Source: Vicugna pacos
Taxonomy: Eukaryota > Chordata > Mammalia > Artiodactyla > Camelidae
NCBI RefSeq assembly: GCF_048564905.1
Contig: NC_133006.1
Span: forward strand, 22,722,001 to 22,786,000
Direction: 5' to 3'
Length of the DNA stretch: 64,000 nucleotides
A program made the translations under genes and the position numbers. Under the pieces are notes generated by a model. The model searched no databases. It was not told the DNA's origin and worked only from the letters and a program-made list of their open reading frames with translations. Positions 23,688 through 36,467 of the stretch are shown here, in pieces (position 1 is the first letter of the stretch; each line of letters opens with the position of its first letter).

Positions 23688-24285
23688 TGTCTGCGGACCC
23701 CCCGGGTACTTGGACTCTGATTCAAGAAAAACTGAAGATTTAAAGGAAAATCTAACCTAAACCAACACAAACACAACAGTGTCTCTATCATAATTTTTGT
23801 GCCCAAACATCGTGTTAAGAAGCTTATTCGATTTCTTCCGTTTAATGTCTGAAAATAATTAAGCTCTTTATCTGCCAGCAAAGGGAGATAAAGGACCAAA
23901 GTTGTAAGAGCAATAAACTGGCTCAGATGGACCCCTGGCCTGGCGCTCTGAGCCTGGAGAAGGTAATTCCTTTCTCTGGGACTCTGTTTTCTTACCATGA
24001 AAAGAGGGGAAGGGGTATTTGATATTCAAGATTGCTTCCGACTCCAAGCCCCAGGAGCGCTGTGTTCTGGGGGAAATTTGGGATTAGACAGGAGTCCTTG
24101 ATGTGTAGGGAGGCAGAGGGGACGGTCCAGACAGACCCCAGCGTGCAGTGCGCTGCGAGGACCTGAGAGATGGCACAGCCGTGGCCTGGCTTCCCCAGGA
24201 AGAGGGGGAGGGTCAGTGTCACCGTTTTGTCTGCAGGTCTAAGGAGCTCATAACTCAGCCCAGTCAAAGGTCACTCGCCATCTGA

Positions 24286-24297
24286 GTTTCACTTTTC
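24286..24297 (-). promoter_or_regulatory. Interferon-stimulated response element-like site
   Basis: The complement reads GAAAAGTGAAAC, fitting the ISRE pattern GAAANNGAAAC. A CTGATTGG motif (NF-Y type) follows at 24333-24340 on the + strand. It lies 1.6 kb upstream of BTNL2 and 6.3 kb upstream of DRA. A motif match alone is weak evidence of function. Confidence 0.4.
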
Positions 24298-25913
24298 AGA
24301 GGATTACAGCTGTAGGAGGCGAACGTGCAGGTCTGATTGGAAGCTCATCTTCAGGGATTTGGCTCTTCCTTCAGTTTAGGGGAGGCGGCTTAAACCCTCC
24401 TTCACCCAAAGCCCCGGGGAAACAGGGGCCCCTCCACCTGCTCTGGCTGTGCTCAATTCTCCCTCCAGTCAGCACGTCAGGCTCTGACCTGTCTTTGGAC
24501 ACCTGCCCTGTGGATGAAGGGTACACCTGAGACCCAGTGAGAAGACGACCCAGCAGCCCCTGGTTTCGTCCCCAAGGAAAGAGGGAGACGCGTGAGTGGA
24601 TTGGAGAGTGGCTGGTGGAGGATGGTGAGGGGAGGCTGGGGAAGGTGGCAAAGATGAGGAACTGGGGCATAGAGACACGTGGTGTACATGCGGATGCGCA
24701 GGCACCCGGCAGGGAAACCCTGCCACTTGTCCTAATGCCTCCCTCCTGTATTTTGCACTCACACCCCACTCTAAACTTTGCGAAGTGCTGCCAGAGTTTA
24801 CCAGATCCTCACAGGGTTGCTGTGAAGCAGGCTGGGCGAGGAAGGGGCTCTAGACCAGACTCAGAAAACCAGGACCACGTTACTCGTTTGTCGTGGCTGA
24901 CGTTGGGCTTGTGCCCCCGAGCCTTGCTTCTGTGTCTGGCGACAGTGCAGCTGCAGAAATGTTAGGAGTGACTGTCTCCTCCAGAGACGAGAGAAAGGAG
25001 GGGTTCACGAAAACAGAGTAAGATGCCCAAGGTCACAGAGGTAAACACAACTCACCTCATCTCCAAGAACCCTCACTTTCCTTTCCTTTCTCTCCTAAAA
25101 ACGTTTGTCTATTAAGTTTATATGGATAAATGAGCTCCCAGCTTCACGAATTGATTTATTTTCCTCTATGGTTACTTGGCAATCTGAGGATTTAACTTTT
25201 GAAGTTTTGTTTTTTTTTTAACTGAAAAAATTCCTCTAATGACTCGGGACATCTAGAAATTTGTAATTTTCTTTGGCATGAATTTTAACAGTACATGCAT
25301 AGACCTTGAAATCTGGAATGGTTATTTACCTACTGACTGAACAGCAGCTACCACTTATTGCTGCATCTTAATACTTGCACTTTATACAGAAGAGTAAATG
25401 GAACGTGGGTTTTTGAGAATTCGATGATACACAGGTGTGTTAGATCATATCGCTTGACAGTATCAAAGTTTACCATTTTTAATATCGATGGTGGTTACAT
25501 TAAATGGTAAAATGGAGATGTCAGAAACTTATAATTAAAATGTTTTGATTTAAAGCTTACAATCTAAGTCTGGTTATTTATTTACAAAAAAAAATGCCAA
25601 AGATTTTCAGCACGCTGACAGCAGGTGGTCTATGGTAGTGTTTTTGTCCTTTTAGCCCAGAAGACATTTTCATTTGTCAGAAATCTTCCTTCAGGGCCCC
25701 CGAAGAGCTTAAAGTACAACACAGTAAGTAAGAGTGTGGAAATGATGGATAAATGCAGAGAAAGGGAGCCAAGCCCATTGCATCATCTGACTGTGGAAGG
25801 CACTGATGTCATCCCTCGTGTCTGCACAGCCATCGGGAACCACAGAAACGCTTGCTGTATCACAGCCTCATTTAGGCGCCATCATGTTTCCTCTTGTGTT
25901 TGCTCCAGGGAGG

Positions 25914-28900
25914 ATGGTGGATTTTCCGGGATACAGTCTGTCTGGCGTAGCTGCCTCCTTCCTCTTTGTATGGCTCAGCATGAGGCAGTCAGGTAGGACG
26001 CTCTTCTTCCTTTGACTGTATACTCGAGTGTCTCAGAGGTCCAGTCTGGGTGCAGAGATCGAAATTCAAAAGGCCAGTACAACGTTAAGAGTGGAGATCC
26101 AGGAGCCGGAGCACCTGTGCTCCAAAAAGGGCTCCTCCACTCTCAGCTGTGTTATCTTTGGAACTTACTTGAATACCTTCTGCCTTAGTTTTCTCACCTC
26201 TATGATAAGGGTAACAGCCTACCTATGTCTCATAGGCTGGCACAGGCTTTAAGATTAAATGAGGCTGTACGTGGAAAACACTGGAACACGTTAAGTCATC
26301 CATTCTTGTGCTTCTATTCAGAACAGCACTTTGGGGGTGAAAAGAGTGGCTGCTTTTAACCATAAATTAAACAGCATAAAAATACTTGGAAATAAGAAAC
26401 TAGAAGGAGACCTCCAAGAATTAGGCTTGGAAATCTCAGTAGCTAAAGTTTGTTGGTCAAAATATTGCACCTTGAAACAGGATTGTGAAAATTTGATGTC
26501 AGTGGGTAACATTGGAGCCCAAGGAACACACAGGGTGGCAAAGTGGGGAGTCTCTGGACAGGACCCGAGGAGACACAGGCTCCAGACTGAGGCTGCCAGA
26601 AACTACATGATGTGGTGAGGCTGCCAGAAACCTCTGTGTGATACTCCTTCCTAACGTGTTAAAAAAAAGAAAAAGAAAAAGAAAAAGCCAACCAGATGGT
26701 AGGACTCCAGTTCTGGCTTTATCTCTAGATTGCATCCATGCAGAACGCAAGCAGATCACCACCCAAGTCCCACAGTCACCTCTGAGCACCATCTATTTGG
26801 TATCGAGCAGCAACTAAGCAAGATGCTATTCCTTCTTAGGAAGATTGGATCTGCACAGAGAAAGTGCCAATGACCCTGGAGCATTTTAGGATGAGGAAAA
26901 AACATCATATACACGACAGATGAAATGATTAAGCGTAGTAACAGACAGAACTGTTCAACATCTCTTCAATTTGCAGATAACGAAGAGGTCAAACATGACT
27001 TAAAATTTGATTGGGAGGCTTCAACTCTTTACACAAATCATGACCCTTAATTCACTACAAAATGTCCTTGCAAAAACAACACTTTACATAGCCCCAGTCG
27101 CTGGAGTCTTGCCTGCTCCAGACCAAAAAACAAACAAAAAACCAACCAAATAAACAAACAAAAAAGAAAAACAACCAAAAAAGCTTTACCTAGGACAAGA
27201 GCAGTCCCGAAAAGCTGAATAGTCTATTGGATAAACCTATTACCTAAATTTTAGGAAAAATGACTGATTATAATTCAGTCACTGAAGTGAAATTACTGAC
27301 TATAAAATAAATCACGATAAAATAAAAAGTAAGTCACTAACTAATAAAGTTCCCAACTGAAAAATCAATTTATACACTAACTTATTTGAGAATAAAAACA
27401 ACCTTAAGATGGAGGCTTTAGTATCTTAACGATTAAGAAATTGAGATTCCAAATCTCAAAATCTCATTGAGAATAATGGATTTGCCCCACTTCCCATCAC
27501 ACATCATAATGCTGGATTTCTCTAGAACATTGAAAATAAAGCTTTCCCTCCTCCAGATGCCTCCATTTTGAGAGGCTGGACCTCCCAAAGCAAACATATT
27601 GATCCTCCAGTTGGCTTTTCCTGGCTCTCGTTGTCCCTCTTTTGTAGATGACTTCAGAGTGATTGGTTCCGCCCGTCCTGTCCTGGCCGTGGTCGGAGAA
27701 GATGCCGTCCTGACCTGTCAGCTCCTTCCCAGGAGAACCGCAGCGCACATGGAAGTGCGGTGGCACCGCTCAGAGCCCAGCACACCCGTGTTCGCGTACC
27801 GGGACGGAGCTGAGGTGACGGGGACACAGATGGAGGGATACAGAGACCGGGCAGAGTGGATACAGGACAACATTGCTGAGGGAACCGTGGCTCTGAAGAT
27901 TCACAGCATCCAACCATCCGACGATGGGCAGTACTGGTGCCGCTTCCAAGAGGGAAACTACTGTGGGGAGACAAGCTTGTGGCTCAGAGTAGCAGGTGAA
28001 TATCGGGGGAAAGACATAAGGTCTTGGAAAGAGAGGTATATTAATTTGTGGTGAGCTTATTGCCAACGGAAGAATTCCCTTTGCGTCATCAAGGTAATTG
28101 CTACTGCCCAGTTCTCCATTCCCGATTCACTTGAAGGCAAGTGCTTCTGAAGTCTTTAAAGTGAGCTCACCCATACACAGTTTCCCCAGATTTAAGTTAC
28201 ACGTTTTGACTATTCTTGAGGACTATTTACAGTTGATGACATGTAGCCTTTAACAGTTTTGCGGAGGCAAGAACCCACGCCATGCGGACTGGCACACAAG
28301 GGCGGGTCTGTTGCTGTGTTACATCTGTGTTCTCTACTCAGCCTGAAAATACAGGGACTGAGAAGTGAACACTTTGTTTCTTTGTGTAACACCTCCCGTT
28401 AGAAGGCTCCTGATGAGACTGAAGAGGTTAAGAACACTGTGTTTTGTGGGGATTATCATATACTCCTGTTCAGTGAACTGGGGGATCGAGGATGCTCTTG
28501 GACATGCCCACTGTGAAGGGCAAGGTTCTGTATGATGCTGTTGTGTTGGCAAAGTAGGGAGGAGTTGGAAGAAGGAGAGTGAAGAAAGGATTTCTCTGTG
28601 GGAAAACAAAATATCTGAAAAGTGGACTATCACATGGTTCCCTGGCAGGAGTAACTCCATCATGTGCTAAAGACAAAATCAGGTGAATCTCTTTCCCTCA
28701 TTGGAGAAATGGCTCTCTGGAGGTGCTAAAGTCTCTGGCCGATGCTGCTTCCTTCTTTGCTCCCCCATGAGGCTGTTCCCTGACACCTTTTTGAGTACCA
28801 CCTGTGACTATGATTATTACTGCTAATATGTTCAGGGTGATTCAAAGTGGAGGAAATCCCCGTGCTTGTGAGATGTGCACAGTGGAGGGCACATACCAAG

Positions 28901-31900
28901 GCGTTTCACCAGGAATATCTGAAAACCAAACATGCATTTTCTAAGGCCCTAACTGAGGAAGTGGGTCTCTGTCTTCCGGCAAGTGATAGAGACAGAATCA
29001 CCATCTATGGAAAATATAATCACCTTTGTTTGGGTTTGAGAGTTGTGTTGAATACAGAAAGAATTTCCTGATTGTATAAAACTGGGCTGTTTCAAAAACA
29101 TCTTCCCATGGAATGGAATATTTAGGCTGAGGAACTCCTCATGAATCTTGCCACTTTACACACCCCAGGTTATCTGTTTGCATCTCAAGGTCACAACCAC
29201 CAACAAAAGGGAGGGGAAGAACATTTTCCCTGGAGGTGATTTCTCCCCTTATATTAAATATTCTATTTAAATTAGAGTCAAGCTATTATCCAACAGGTGA
29301 GACAAAGTGCCTGCTACAATAAGATGAAAAAGGCAGAGTTTGTGGCATGAGAGAGTTCATGAATAAATCTTTGTTTGCAGTACTAGAGATGGAAACAAAA
29401 TGTCATTATGTCCTTTCCCCTTATTTTCCTGTCTGGATCTGCATACAAATACTGCTCATATACTAAAATATAAAGAATCAGACTGGGGTACATATAAAGT
29501 GTGTGCAAACTCCAGTTTGAATGGGAAGAAGACTTTGGGCCACTGTTTGCTCCCCAAAACGCTGAACTCCTGGCACTCCCTCTGAGCACCGTCACTGGAC
29601 TCTCAGCCTCTATTTGTGCCTCCGTGGGCTCTGGGCCTCAGGGCTGTGTCTTTCCTCAGGTCTGGGGTCCGCCCCTTACATCCACATGGAGGGATCTGTG
29701 GAGAATGGAGTCCAGCTTGTGTGCACTGCAAAAGGCTGGTTCCCAGAACCTCAGGTTTCTTGGCAAGACATCACGGGAGAAGAGTTGCTGACTGTCTCTG
29801 AGCATCACGTCCAAGATGAAGATGGCTTGTACTATGTGGAAAGCACTCTCGTGGTCAGGAATCCCCTTCCAGAGGCCGTGTCCTGCTTCATCCACAACCC
29901 CACGCTCACTGAGGAGAAGGGGTCACATATCTCCATCCCAGGTCAGTGCTCTGCCTCCCGGACCAAGGTGCTCAGATTAGCAGGAAAGGTCACAGGGACA
30001 GTTCCATAGCACCCAGTATTTTTTAATCAAGAAAAAAATCTAACATTTAGTAATATACATTAAAAACTATAGAACTATTTATGGCTAGAAATATACACAC
30101 TATATATCCTGATTAATTTTCAAGTCCTTCTTTTTCTTTTTTATTAATTTACTTTACTCACAAGTATGTGTTACATTGTAAAGAAAATAACTACATTCTT
30201 TCAACCAAAATGTTTTCCTATGCTGAATTTGTGTCAGTTACTTCTTGGAACCTATCATCTGAAGCTAATCAGAGATGGAGACAGCTGTTTACATAGTAGC
30301 ATCGTAATCACAGCCTCATTTATAAACAGCAACACAAACTACTGCCAGAAACCCAACACAACAGTGGAGTGTTAAGTGCATTATGTTACTATACGTTAGA
30401 GCATTGAGGAAAAATGGTATTTTCAAATAAATTTAATGGTTGAAAGAAATTGTCATGACGGACTCCTCAATGATAAAGATTATATCTGTCTATTCATCTA
30501 TCTATCTATAAATAGAGATTTCCAATCATGTAAAGTTTATTGGCTGTAAATAAATTTAGAACTGTGCTAAGAGTTTTGGGACATACTCTATATTTAGATA
30601 TAAGGATGCAAGTACACAGTTACTCATATAAATGGATACAGGGAAAAAAGTTAAAATAAATATTGTATGTTAATGTCAAAAGGAGCCAACTATATATATA
30701 TATATATATAAATTATAAAACATATACATATATTTATATGTTTTATCTCTCAGTGTGTAATTATGGGTGATAATTGTCTATGTCCATATATTTTATACAT
30801 TTGATGCATTTATAAACATAATATTATTTTAATAAAATAGTTAAATACTAGTATGTTAAATACAGGCAGAAACAAACAGAATCAGAGGGCGGTTGAAATG
30901 TGTGTAGGTGGTTGACCCAAGAGCATTTTTGTTGCACAGAGAAAAGGAAAAGCAGCTGGACCACTAGGAGATTGGTGGGAAAAAAATTATTATTTTTCTG
31001 CATTTAGTTTCTTTCTTATGAATCAAGCATATCAATAAAATGGAGGACTTGATTTTATTATTTTTTGAAACATTTTCTCTCCTTTCCCTTAGACCAAAAT
31101 GTTTAATATGTTATTCTCATTATTTTTCCAGAGAAACTGCAGGCGGAGCTCGGTACGTAGATGTGGTTGCAAGCACGAGTCTAGATGAGCCTCTGCCCTC
31201 CCCGGAGGGAGGTGGTGCTCCCTGGACAAAGCATGTGCAGCCACGGCGACTGCTCGTGATCCAGATGAGAAAGCAAGGCGTGACCTGCCCTGTCTCACGT
31301 TCAGTTAGTACTGGAGGGACCCACAAAGCAAGCGCAGCCTCCCGCAGGCACCTTTGCCCTCCATGACCTACCACTTTCAGTGTCCGTGGGGACCCCAGTG
31401 AGCCTCAGAGAGATGCCCAAGATGGCTGCAGACGCCAGCTGCGTCCTACTGGGCGGGAGGAAAGGGAGCTGCGTCTGGTGTGTGTAGAGGGTGGCACAGA
31501 GCGGCCGGCCAAGCTCTGGAAGCCCTAGTGTGAGTTTCTGGTGTAAGTGCAGAGGCATCATGAGAACCGGTGGTCCTCCCCCGCTCCTGCCGCCTCTGGC
31601 CCTGCTGCAGTTTCTGCCCCTGCTGCTCACCCCGTGGGCCCAACCTCATCACTGTCAGGAGGGGCTGTTACTTTCCTGGATGCAGCCTGTGAGGTGATCA
31701 TTTTCTGGTTTTTTTTTTTTTGTTTTGTTTTTTTTCACTTTATAGTCGGATGCAGGTATTATTTTATTGGACCTCAGATAAGTGGTTTAAACAATAACCA
31801 ACTGATTTTTGAGCCGCTTTTGGTTTCTCTTTATTGCTTTATCATCTTCCTCCTTTTCTTCCTTTCGGTGTCCTCTTCTCCCAGCCCATGATGGCCAGCC

Positions 31901-34900
31901 TGCTCCCTGCCCGTTCACTTTCTCCTTCCAATACCCTACTCTCCCTCAAAACACCGGTTACAGGAAAATGTGTGTAGGTGTGTGTGTATGTGTGCTTGTT
32001 GCGCATTAGGTGAGTTTAAGCCCACTTTTCAGCCCATGTAGGAGTTTTAGAGGAAAATTAGGGTGGCAAACACACCCCAATCTCTGCCAGAGTCTGTTGT
32101 GACACTTCTGACCCCTTTGGGCCATAAAGATAAAGGGGAAGGACTTGGGACGGTCAAAGGTAACGCCACAGTTGGAGGAGAGCTGCACACCTGTGAGCCT
32201 GACCTTCCAAGTCAGACGCCCTCCTGCCTGGGGTGGCATCTGCTTGTGACAGGACGGAAACCTTGACTGGTTAGTTATGGCTCAGAGAGCCAAGCCTGTG
32301 ACTGGGGCAGGTCGAGCCACGTCTCTGTCCCTTAGGAAGATTTTCGGTGAAGAGTCATTTCTTGGAGTTATCTGAACCAAATCGCCATGTCCATTGGAAA
32401 CCCAGCACACAAAATACAGCCTGATGTCCTAGTGTTGTGCACACCTTCTGGGACCACAGTTAAACAAGATGAAAAGTTGGAGCTTCCCTTGGCTCCCGGT
32501 CGGGAGGAGGGCTGGGCCCTCAGGAGCTTCAAGGGTGTGCTGTTAATGGAGAGAACCAGGAGAGTCGCAGCCGCCTCTGGTTGTTAGGGCTTGTGCCTAA
32601 GCACTCAGAGGCAAGCTGAGCTTTCTGTAGAAGTCCTGAGGCTGAATTTCTACTTCCCACCCTGTCAAATAATGTTACTGATTTTAAAAATTATGACTAA
32701 TTTTTTGAAAGGTTAATTATATGCTCGGCACTATGCCAAGTCCTCTTCAGGAGTTATTTTCTTTTCTTACAATAATTTTAAAGATGAATAGATTTGTCCT
32801 CATTTTACAGGTGGGAAACAATCTTAGAGACATTATGTGGTTTGCTGAAAACCATGAAGAAATTGTGATATTTGCCTTCTAATCTCTGTCTAGCTGACTT
32901 AAGAGTATGTGCTTTTAATCACTTATTGGTGATTTTAGTAAGTCATTGGTCTCTATTTTTTGTCACTTTAATATAAACATATTGAACTTAATCCCTAATG
33001 TAGTGTCAGGTTCTAAGTAAGAGTCATGATATGATATGATATGATATGATATGATATGATATGATATGATATGACATGGTTTACTGTATTTGAGGAATGA
33101 GATAGCCCACTTATTGAATAAGCTGGCTGAGACAGGATTAAATGATATGATGATGAGATTATCAGCCCCCCCGGGATGCCCCTGGGTTCTAAACAACCCA
33201 AAATGTTCTTGCTGATGACACTCTTGGCTCCATTTTGAATCTTTCATTGTGTTTTTTCAGCTTCCTTAAAGGTGATTGGACCTTCCCAGCCCATCCTGGT
33301 CAGAGTGGGAGAAGACATACGATTAACCTGTTCCCTGTCCCCTAAGACTAATGCACAGAGCATGGAGGTGAGGTGGGTCCGATCCCACCGCTATCCTGCT
33401 GTTTATGTCTACATGGATGGGGACCATGTGGCTGGAGAGCAGATGGCCGAGTACAGAGGCAGGACTGTATTGGTGAGCGATACCATCAATGAGGGGAGGC
33501 TGACCCTGCAGATAAACAATGCCAGAATTTCAGATGATGGACAGTACCAGTGCCTTTTTGAAAAAGATGGTGTCTACCAGGAAGCCAATCTGGATCTGAA
33601 GATCGTAGGTAAGGACTCTAGATAGATGTTTTGAATTCAACATCTGTTTCTACTGCTTTAACTTCCTAGTTCATGGAAATTTTCTCTAGCACTAAAATTT
33701 TCTTAATGTCCATTCACTCATCAAATTTATATTAAACGCTCCAATGTGCAAGAGATGTCATCAAGTCCAGAAACACAAGTGGACCAGATTTAATTCTGTG
33801 TGTGTAGAATTTGTATCGTCTCTAGATCTCCATAAAGTGGCTGTACATCTAGTGAAGTCTGGGAATTTTACTCCATAACTACACAGGACTCATTATTTCA
33901 GTGTGTTGTTAGAATTCTGGGAAATGCATAGTTATTAGAAATTATGATGATGAAGACTAAACCAGATCCACTGTAGAAGCAAAAATCATAAATATTGACA
34001 GTATTGGCAGGGATGGAAGAGGAAAGGCAAAGTTACTCCCCACATCATGATGTCCCACTGCTTCTATTTATGAGTGAAAATTGGTTTTCCAATGTTAGCA
34101 AATTCCATTGTGTTCATAGCCAAAAGCAGGGATAATCTACTTGTTTCTTCCACTTATGGTGTATCCAAATTAATAAATATATTTAAAAATTATCTATGGG
34201 AGTGCATGTTGAAAAGTTAAATGAAAGCTATCATTGGAATTTTTGACACAACATTGTAAAATGATTATAAATAAATAAAAAATGTTAAAAAAAAGAAAGC
34301 TATCATTTTTGCCATTGGACACATATATGTATAGGATTTTGATCTTTGAGAGTATTCTCTTATTCACTTTCATTTTTTTTCTTGGCCATATGACTCATGC
34401 CCTGGTCAAAGTTATTCTGTTTCAGGTATAGAAGAAAAAAAATGGATTTGAAATATATTGGATCCCTTAACCTGTCCTAGGATGATTTTAGGAATACATA
34501 AAATAAAAATAAAAATATTATATATGTAAACAAAAGGAAACAAGTAAAGACTCCTGCTAGCATCATCCCTAAGTGGAGTGTAATTTCCCAATAAACTTTG
34601 GTCTCTTCCCCAAGCTTCTGATTCCCCCTCTTCCCTCTCGGTGAAGTCACTGGCTATATAACCACTTTCAGAGACTCTAAGTTGCCTTCCTTGGTTTCTA
34701 TTCCTCAGGTCTTGGTTCTTCCCCTCTGATCTCCATGGAGGAATGGAAGGATGGAGAAATAAAGCTACTGTGCACTTCAGAAGGGTGGTTCCCACAGCCC
34801 CATGTACAGTGGAGGGACGTGGAAGGAAAGGCAATACCATCGTTTTCCCAGGACCTGACTCAAGGCAGCCACGGGCTATTCCGTGTGGAGGCGTTTCTAC

Positions 34901-36467
34901 TGGTCACAGACAGCTCCACTGTGAACGTGACCTGCTCCATCAGCAATCCCCTTCTCGGTGAGGAGAAAGTGACAGCTTTCTCTCTTTCAGGTTAGTGACT
35001 CCATGCGTTCCTCTCAGATTTGGGAGATAAATACGCACACCGACCCAGACTTACTCAACGCTTTTCTATTTTTCCTTTTTTCTTTCTGATGAAACCTCTT
35101 GATGGCTCTTGCAAAGCTGGTCTTCTGGACACCTAGAGATTCTACTCTTTTGAGTCTCTTCTAGAAATCCCCAGCTAAAGCTCTAAGGTTACATTGTTAC
35201 ATTGTTACATACCAAATTCCAAGAACTGACTCTCTTGTCACTGTATCTACAAATTCTTTTCTTCTGTTCTGAAAACGGTATCACTTTTTTCCCCTCATGA
35301 TGGGTTTTCTTCTGGATTAGAAACTAATTTTCCTCAACATTATCTTCACGGCCTTGGACTTGGTGATTTTATCTTTTTGTCACCCTTGTTGTTCCAGAGA
35401 TGGTGATGATATAATTGGAAAAGAGAAGGGAAGTGTGTGTGCGTGTGTGTGTGTCTGTGTGTGTGTGTGAGGGGGTGGTTCCTGAGAGGAGCAAACAGTA
35501 AAATCAGCATAAACCTCTGGTCTCTCCTCAGCGTCTGCAGAGCAAGGAGGAGAAGACCAAATTCCTTCTTGACAGGACCAATTCTAACCCTCCTCCTCAG
35601 CCCAGGAGCTGCTCAGATGAAAAGGAAGATCTTGACATTTTCCCAATTTCATGATTTAATGTGATTCTGGGGTTTCCGTTTCAGAGTTCAGGATGACTTT
35701 TCCACGGATGATACCGATTATTTGGGGATTGCTTCTTATTGGAGCTGTGGGCTTGATCTGGAGGTGCTGGTGTAGACGAGGTAAGTCAGGCAAACAGAAA
35801 CAGTGTGAAGCATGCTTTGTGGTGGGAACCTTACTGTACACTTTCCCTGGCCTCTCTTTTCAGCAGGCACACACAGAGGCATTCAGTGGATATTCAGTGA
35901 TCAGTAAAACACGAGAGTCCATGGCTTACACACGTGTAATTGAGGATCAGTGCTGAACGAGATCAGAGTTTACAGTTATAATAGAAGCAAAAGGATTAAA
36001 AGACAATCATTTCACCCTCCCACCCCTGTCCACATTCCCAAGTGATCCAGTTAAGGTAGAAGAAGAAAAAATGTGGCATAGCCAGCCTTGCTTTCAAGGC
36101 TGAGAGCTGAGACTTAACTGGGATGCTATTGGCATGAACATTTCACTAAAATCATTACAAATATGATGCTTATTGGTTATCTCTGCCCAGGAAAGACTTC
36201 CCAGGGATTGATAGGTTGTTTGGTGTGCCCTAGAAATTTCTTCCACTTTGAATTTCTTAAGTTACTATAACTTTTGCTTGCCCATTTGGATGTTAATATC
36301 ATGAAATTAATATTTTAAGATGCTCCCATACTGATTCTTATCAGAATGAATTTTCTTTCTCTGCAGTGAATGAGACATTGGACCCAAATACAGCTCACCA
36401 GAAACGATCCTTTCTGAGGAAAACGAGTGTGTGGCCCAAGGTCAATCAAGCAGCCAGAGATCTGTAG
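25914..36467 (+). CDS. BTNL2: BTNL2, butyrophilin-like 2, complete
   Basis: B7/butyrophilin-family surface protein; in human and mouse it dampens T-cell activation. Coding exons: 25914-25992 (signal, [11 protein letters not shown], matching human MVDFPGYNLSG), 27648-27995 (IgV-1), 29660-29941 (IgC-1), 31132-31152 (21-bp hinge, EKLQAEL), 33261-33608 (IgV-2), 34709-34990 (IgC-2), 35685-35780 (membrane helix, residues ~462-479) and 36367-36467 (cytoplasmic tail, stop TAG at 36465). All acceptors and donors are AG and GT, all introns are phase 1, and the joined frame encodes 518 residues: IgV-1 27-142, IgC-1 143-236, hinge 237-243, IgV-2 244-359, IgC-2 360-453. Unlike the human reference protein, a 33-residue tail follows the membrane segment. 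There is no B30.2 domain, as usual for BTNL2. The neighbour DRA lies upstream on the opposite strand, matching human synteny. Confidence 0.96.
26100..26300 (+). repeat. MIR SINE, forward orientation
   Basis: Shows the MIR core in order: GTGTTATCTTTGGAACTTACTT, CTTAGTTTTCTCACCTCTATGATAAGGGTAA and GATTAAATGAGGCTGTACGTGGAAAAC. Diverged; in BTNL2 intron 1. Confidence 0.65.
27648..27995 (+). CDS. BTNL2: BTNL2 exon 2, first IgV domain
   Basis: [19 protein letters not shown] opens the V-set fold. Cysteines are in LTCQLL and YWCRF, preceded by the DDGQY motif. Two further cysteine-bearing residues include NYCGE near the end, shared with human BTNL2. 348 bp, the family standard. Confidence 0.95.
29660..29941 (+). 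CDS. BTNL2: BTNL2 exon 3, first IgC domain
   Basis: [13 protein letters not shown] start, [15 protein letters not shown] and VSCFIHNP carry the disulphide cysteines of the C-set domain. 282 bp. Ends ISIP with the Glu codon split into the 21-bp hinge exon. Confidence 0.95.
30691..30710 (+). repeat. (TA)n simple repeat
   Basis: Ten perfect TA units in an AT-rich part of BTNL2 intron 3, with further interrupted TA stretches down to about 30.8 kb. Confidence 0.9.
32712..32950 (-). repeat. MIR SINE, reverse orientation
   Basis: GCTCGGCACTATGCCAAGTCCT, TTGTCCTCATTTTACAGGTGGGAAACA and a weak right half fit the complement of MIR. Old; in BTNL2 intron 4. Confidence 0.6.
33026..33074 (+). repeat. (ATGAT)n pentanucleotide repeat
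   Basis: Nine perfect ATGAT units then a broken one, about 190 bp before BTNL2 exon 5. Length suggests it may be polymorphic. Confidence 0.95.
33261..33608 (+). CDS. BTNL2: BTNL2 exon 5, second IgV domain
   Basis: [19 protein letters not shown] opening, cysteines in LTCSLSP and YQCLF, with the DDGQY motif. [18 protein letters not shown] is identical to the human protein by memory. 348 bp. Confidence 0.95.
34223..34307 (+). mobile_element. 59-bp LINE-1 3'-end insertion with target-site duplication
   Basis: The 13 bases GAAAGCTATCATT occur at 34223-34235 and again at 34295-34307. Between them lies ACACAACATTGTAAAATGATTATA-type L1 tail text plus an A-rich end. This is a severely 5' truncated retroinsertion in BTNL2 intron 5 with perfect duplications, so a fairly young event. 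Confidence 0.8.
34709..34990 (+). CDS. BTNL2: BTNL2 exon 6, second IgC domain
   Basis: [17 protein letters not shown] start; cysteines in [12 protein letters not shown] and VTCSISNP. The donor (CAG then GTTAGT) is intact. In human a common variant at the donor of this exon (rs2076530) causes mis-splicing and loss of the membrane segment; the exon end here carries the intact G. Confidence 0.93.
35432..35469 (+). repeat. (GT)n simple repeat
   Basis: Interrupted GT repeat in BTNL2 intron 6. Confidence 0.85.

Larger units (their letters stand above)
18102..25913. other. DRA-BTNL2 intergenic region
   Basis: No gene found. The stretch holds the distal X-Y module at 19.5 kb, a short tandem duplication at 21.7 kb, a camelid SINE tail at 22.9 kb, a Tigger1-like transposon at 23.2-23.7 kb and a GC-richer segment at 23.9-25.0 kb with an interferon-response-like site. 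A possible retroelement-like start (ACTAGTCAGAGTTCATTCAGG) near 19.76 kb was not assigned. ORFs here show no known domains. Confidence 0.6.

Noticed and set aside
24333-24340. CTGATTGG as part of a third class II X-Y module
   Set aside because: No X1 or X2 box in the 15-20 bases upstream, so only a loose NF-Y site can be claimed.
24537-24965. 142-codon open frame on the + strand
   Set aside because: It lies in a GC-richer intergenic block, ends in MIR-like text, and has no domain, splice or start context supporting a gene.
33026-33074. Regular array that might be read as a CRISPR
   Set aside because: Pure 5-bp tandem units without spacers, in a mammalian intron.
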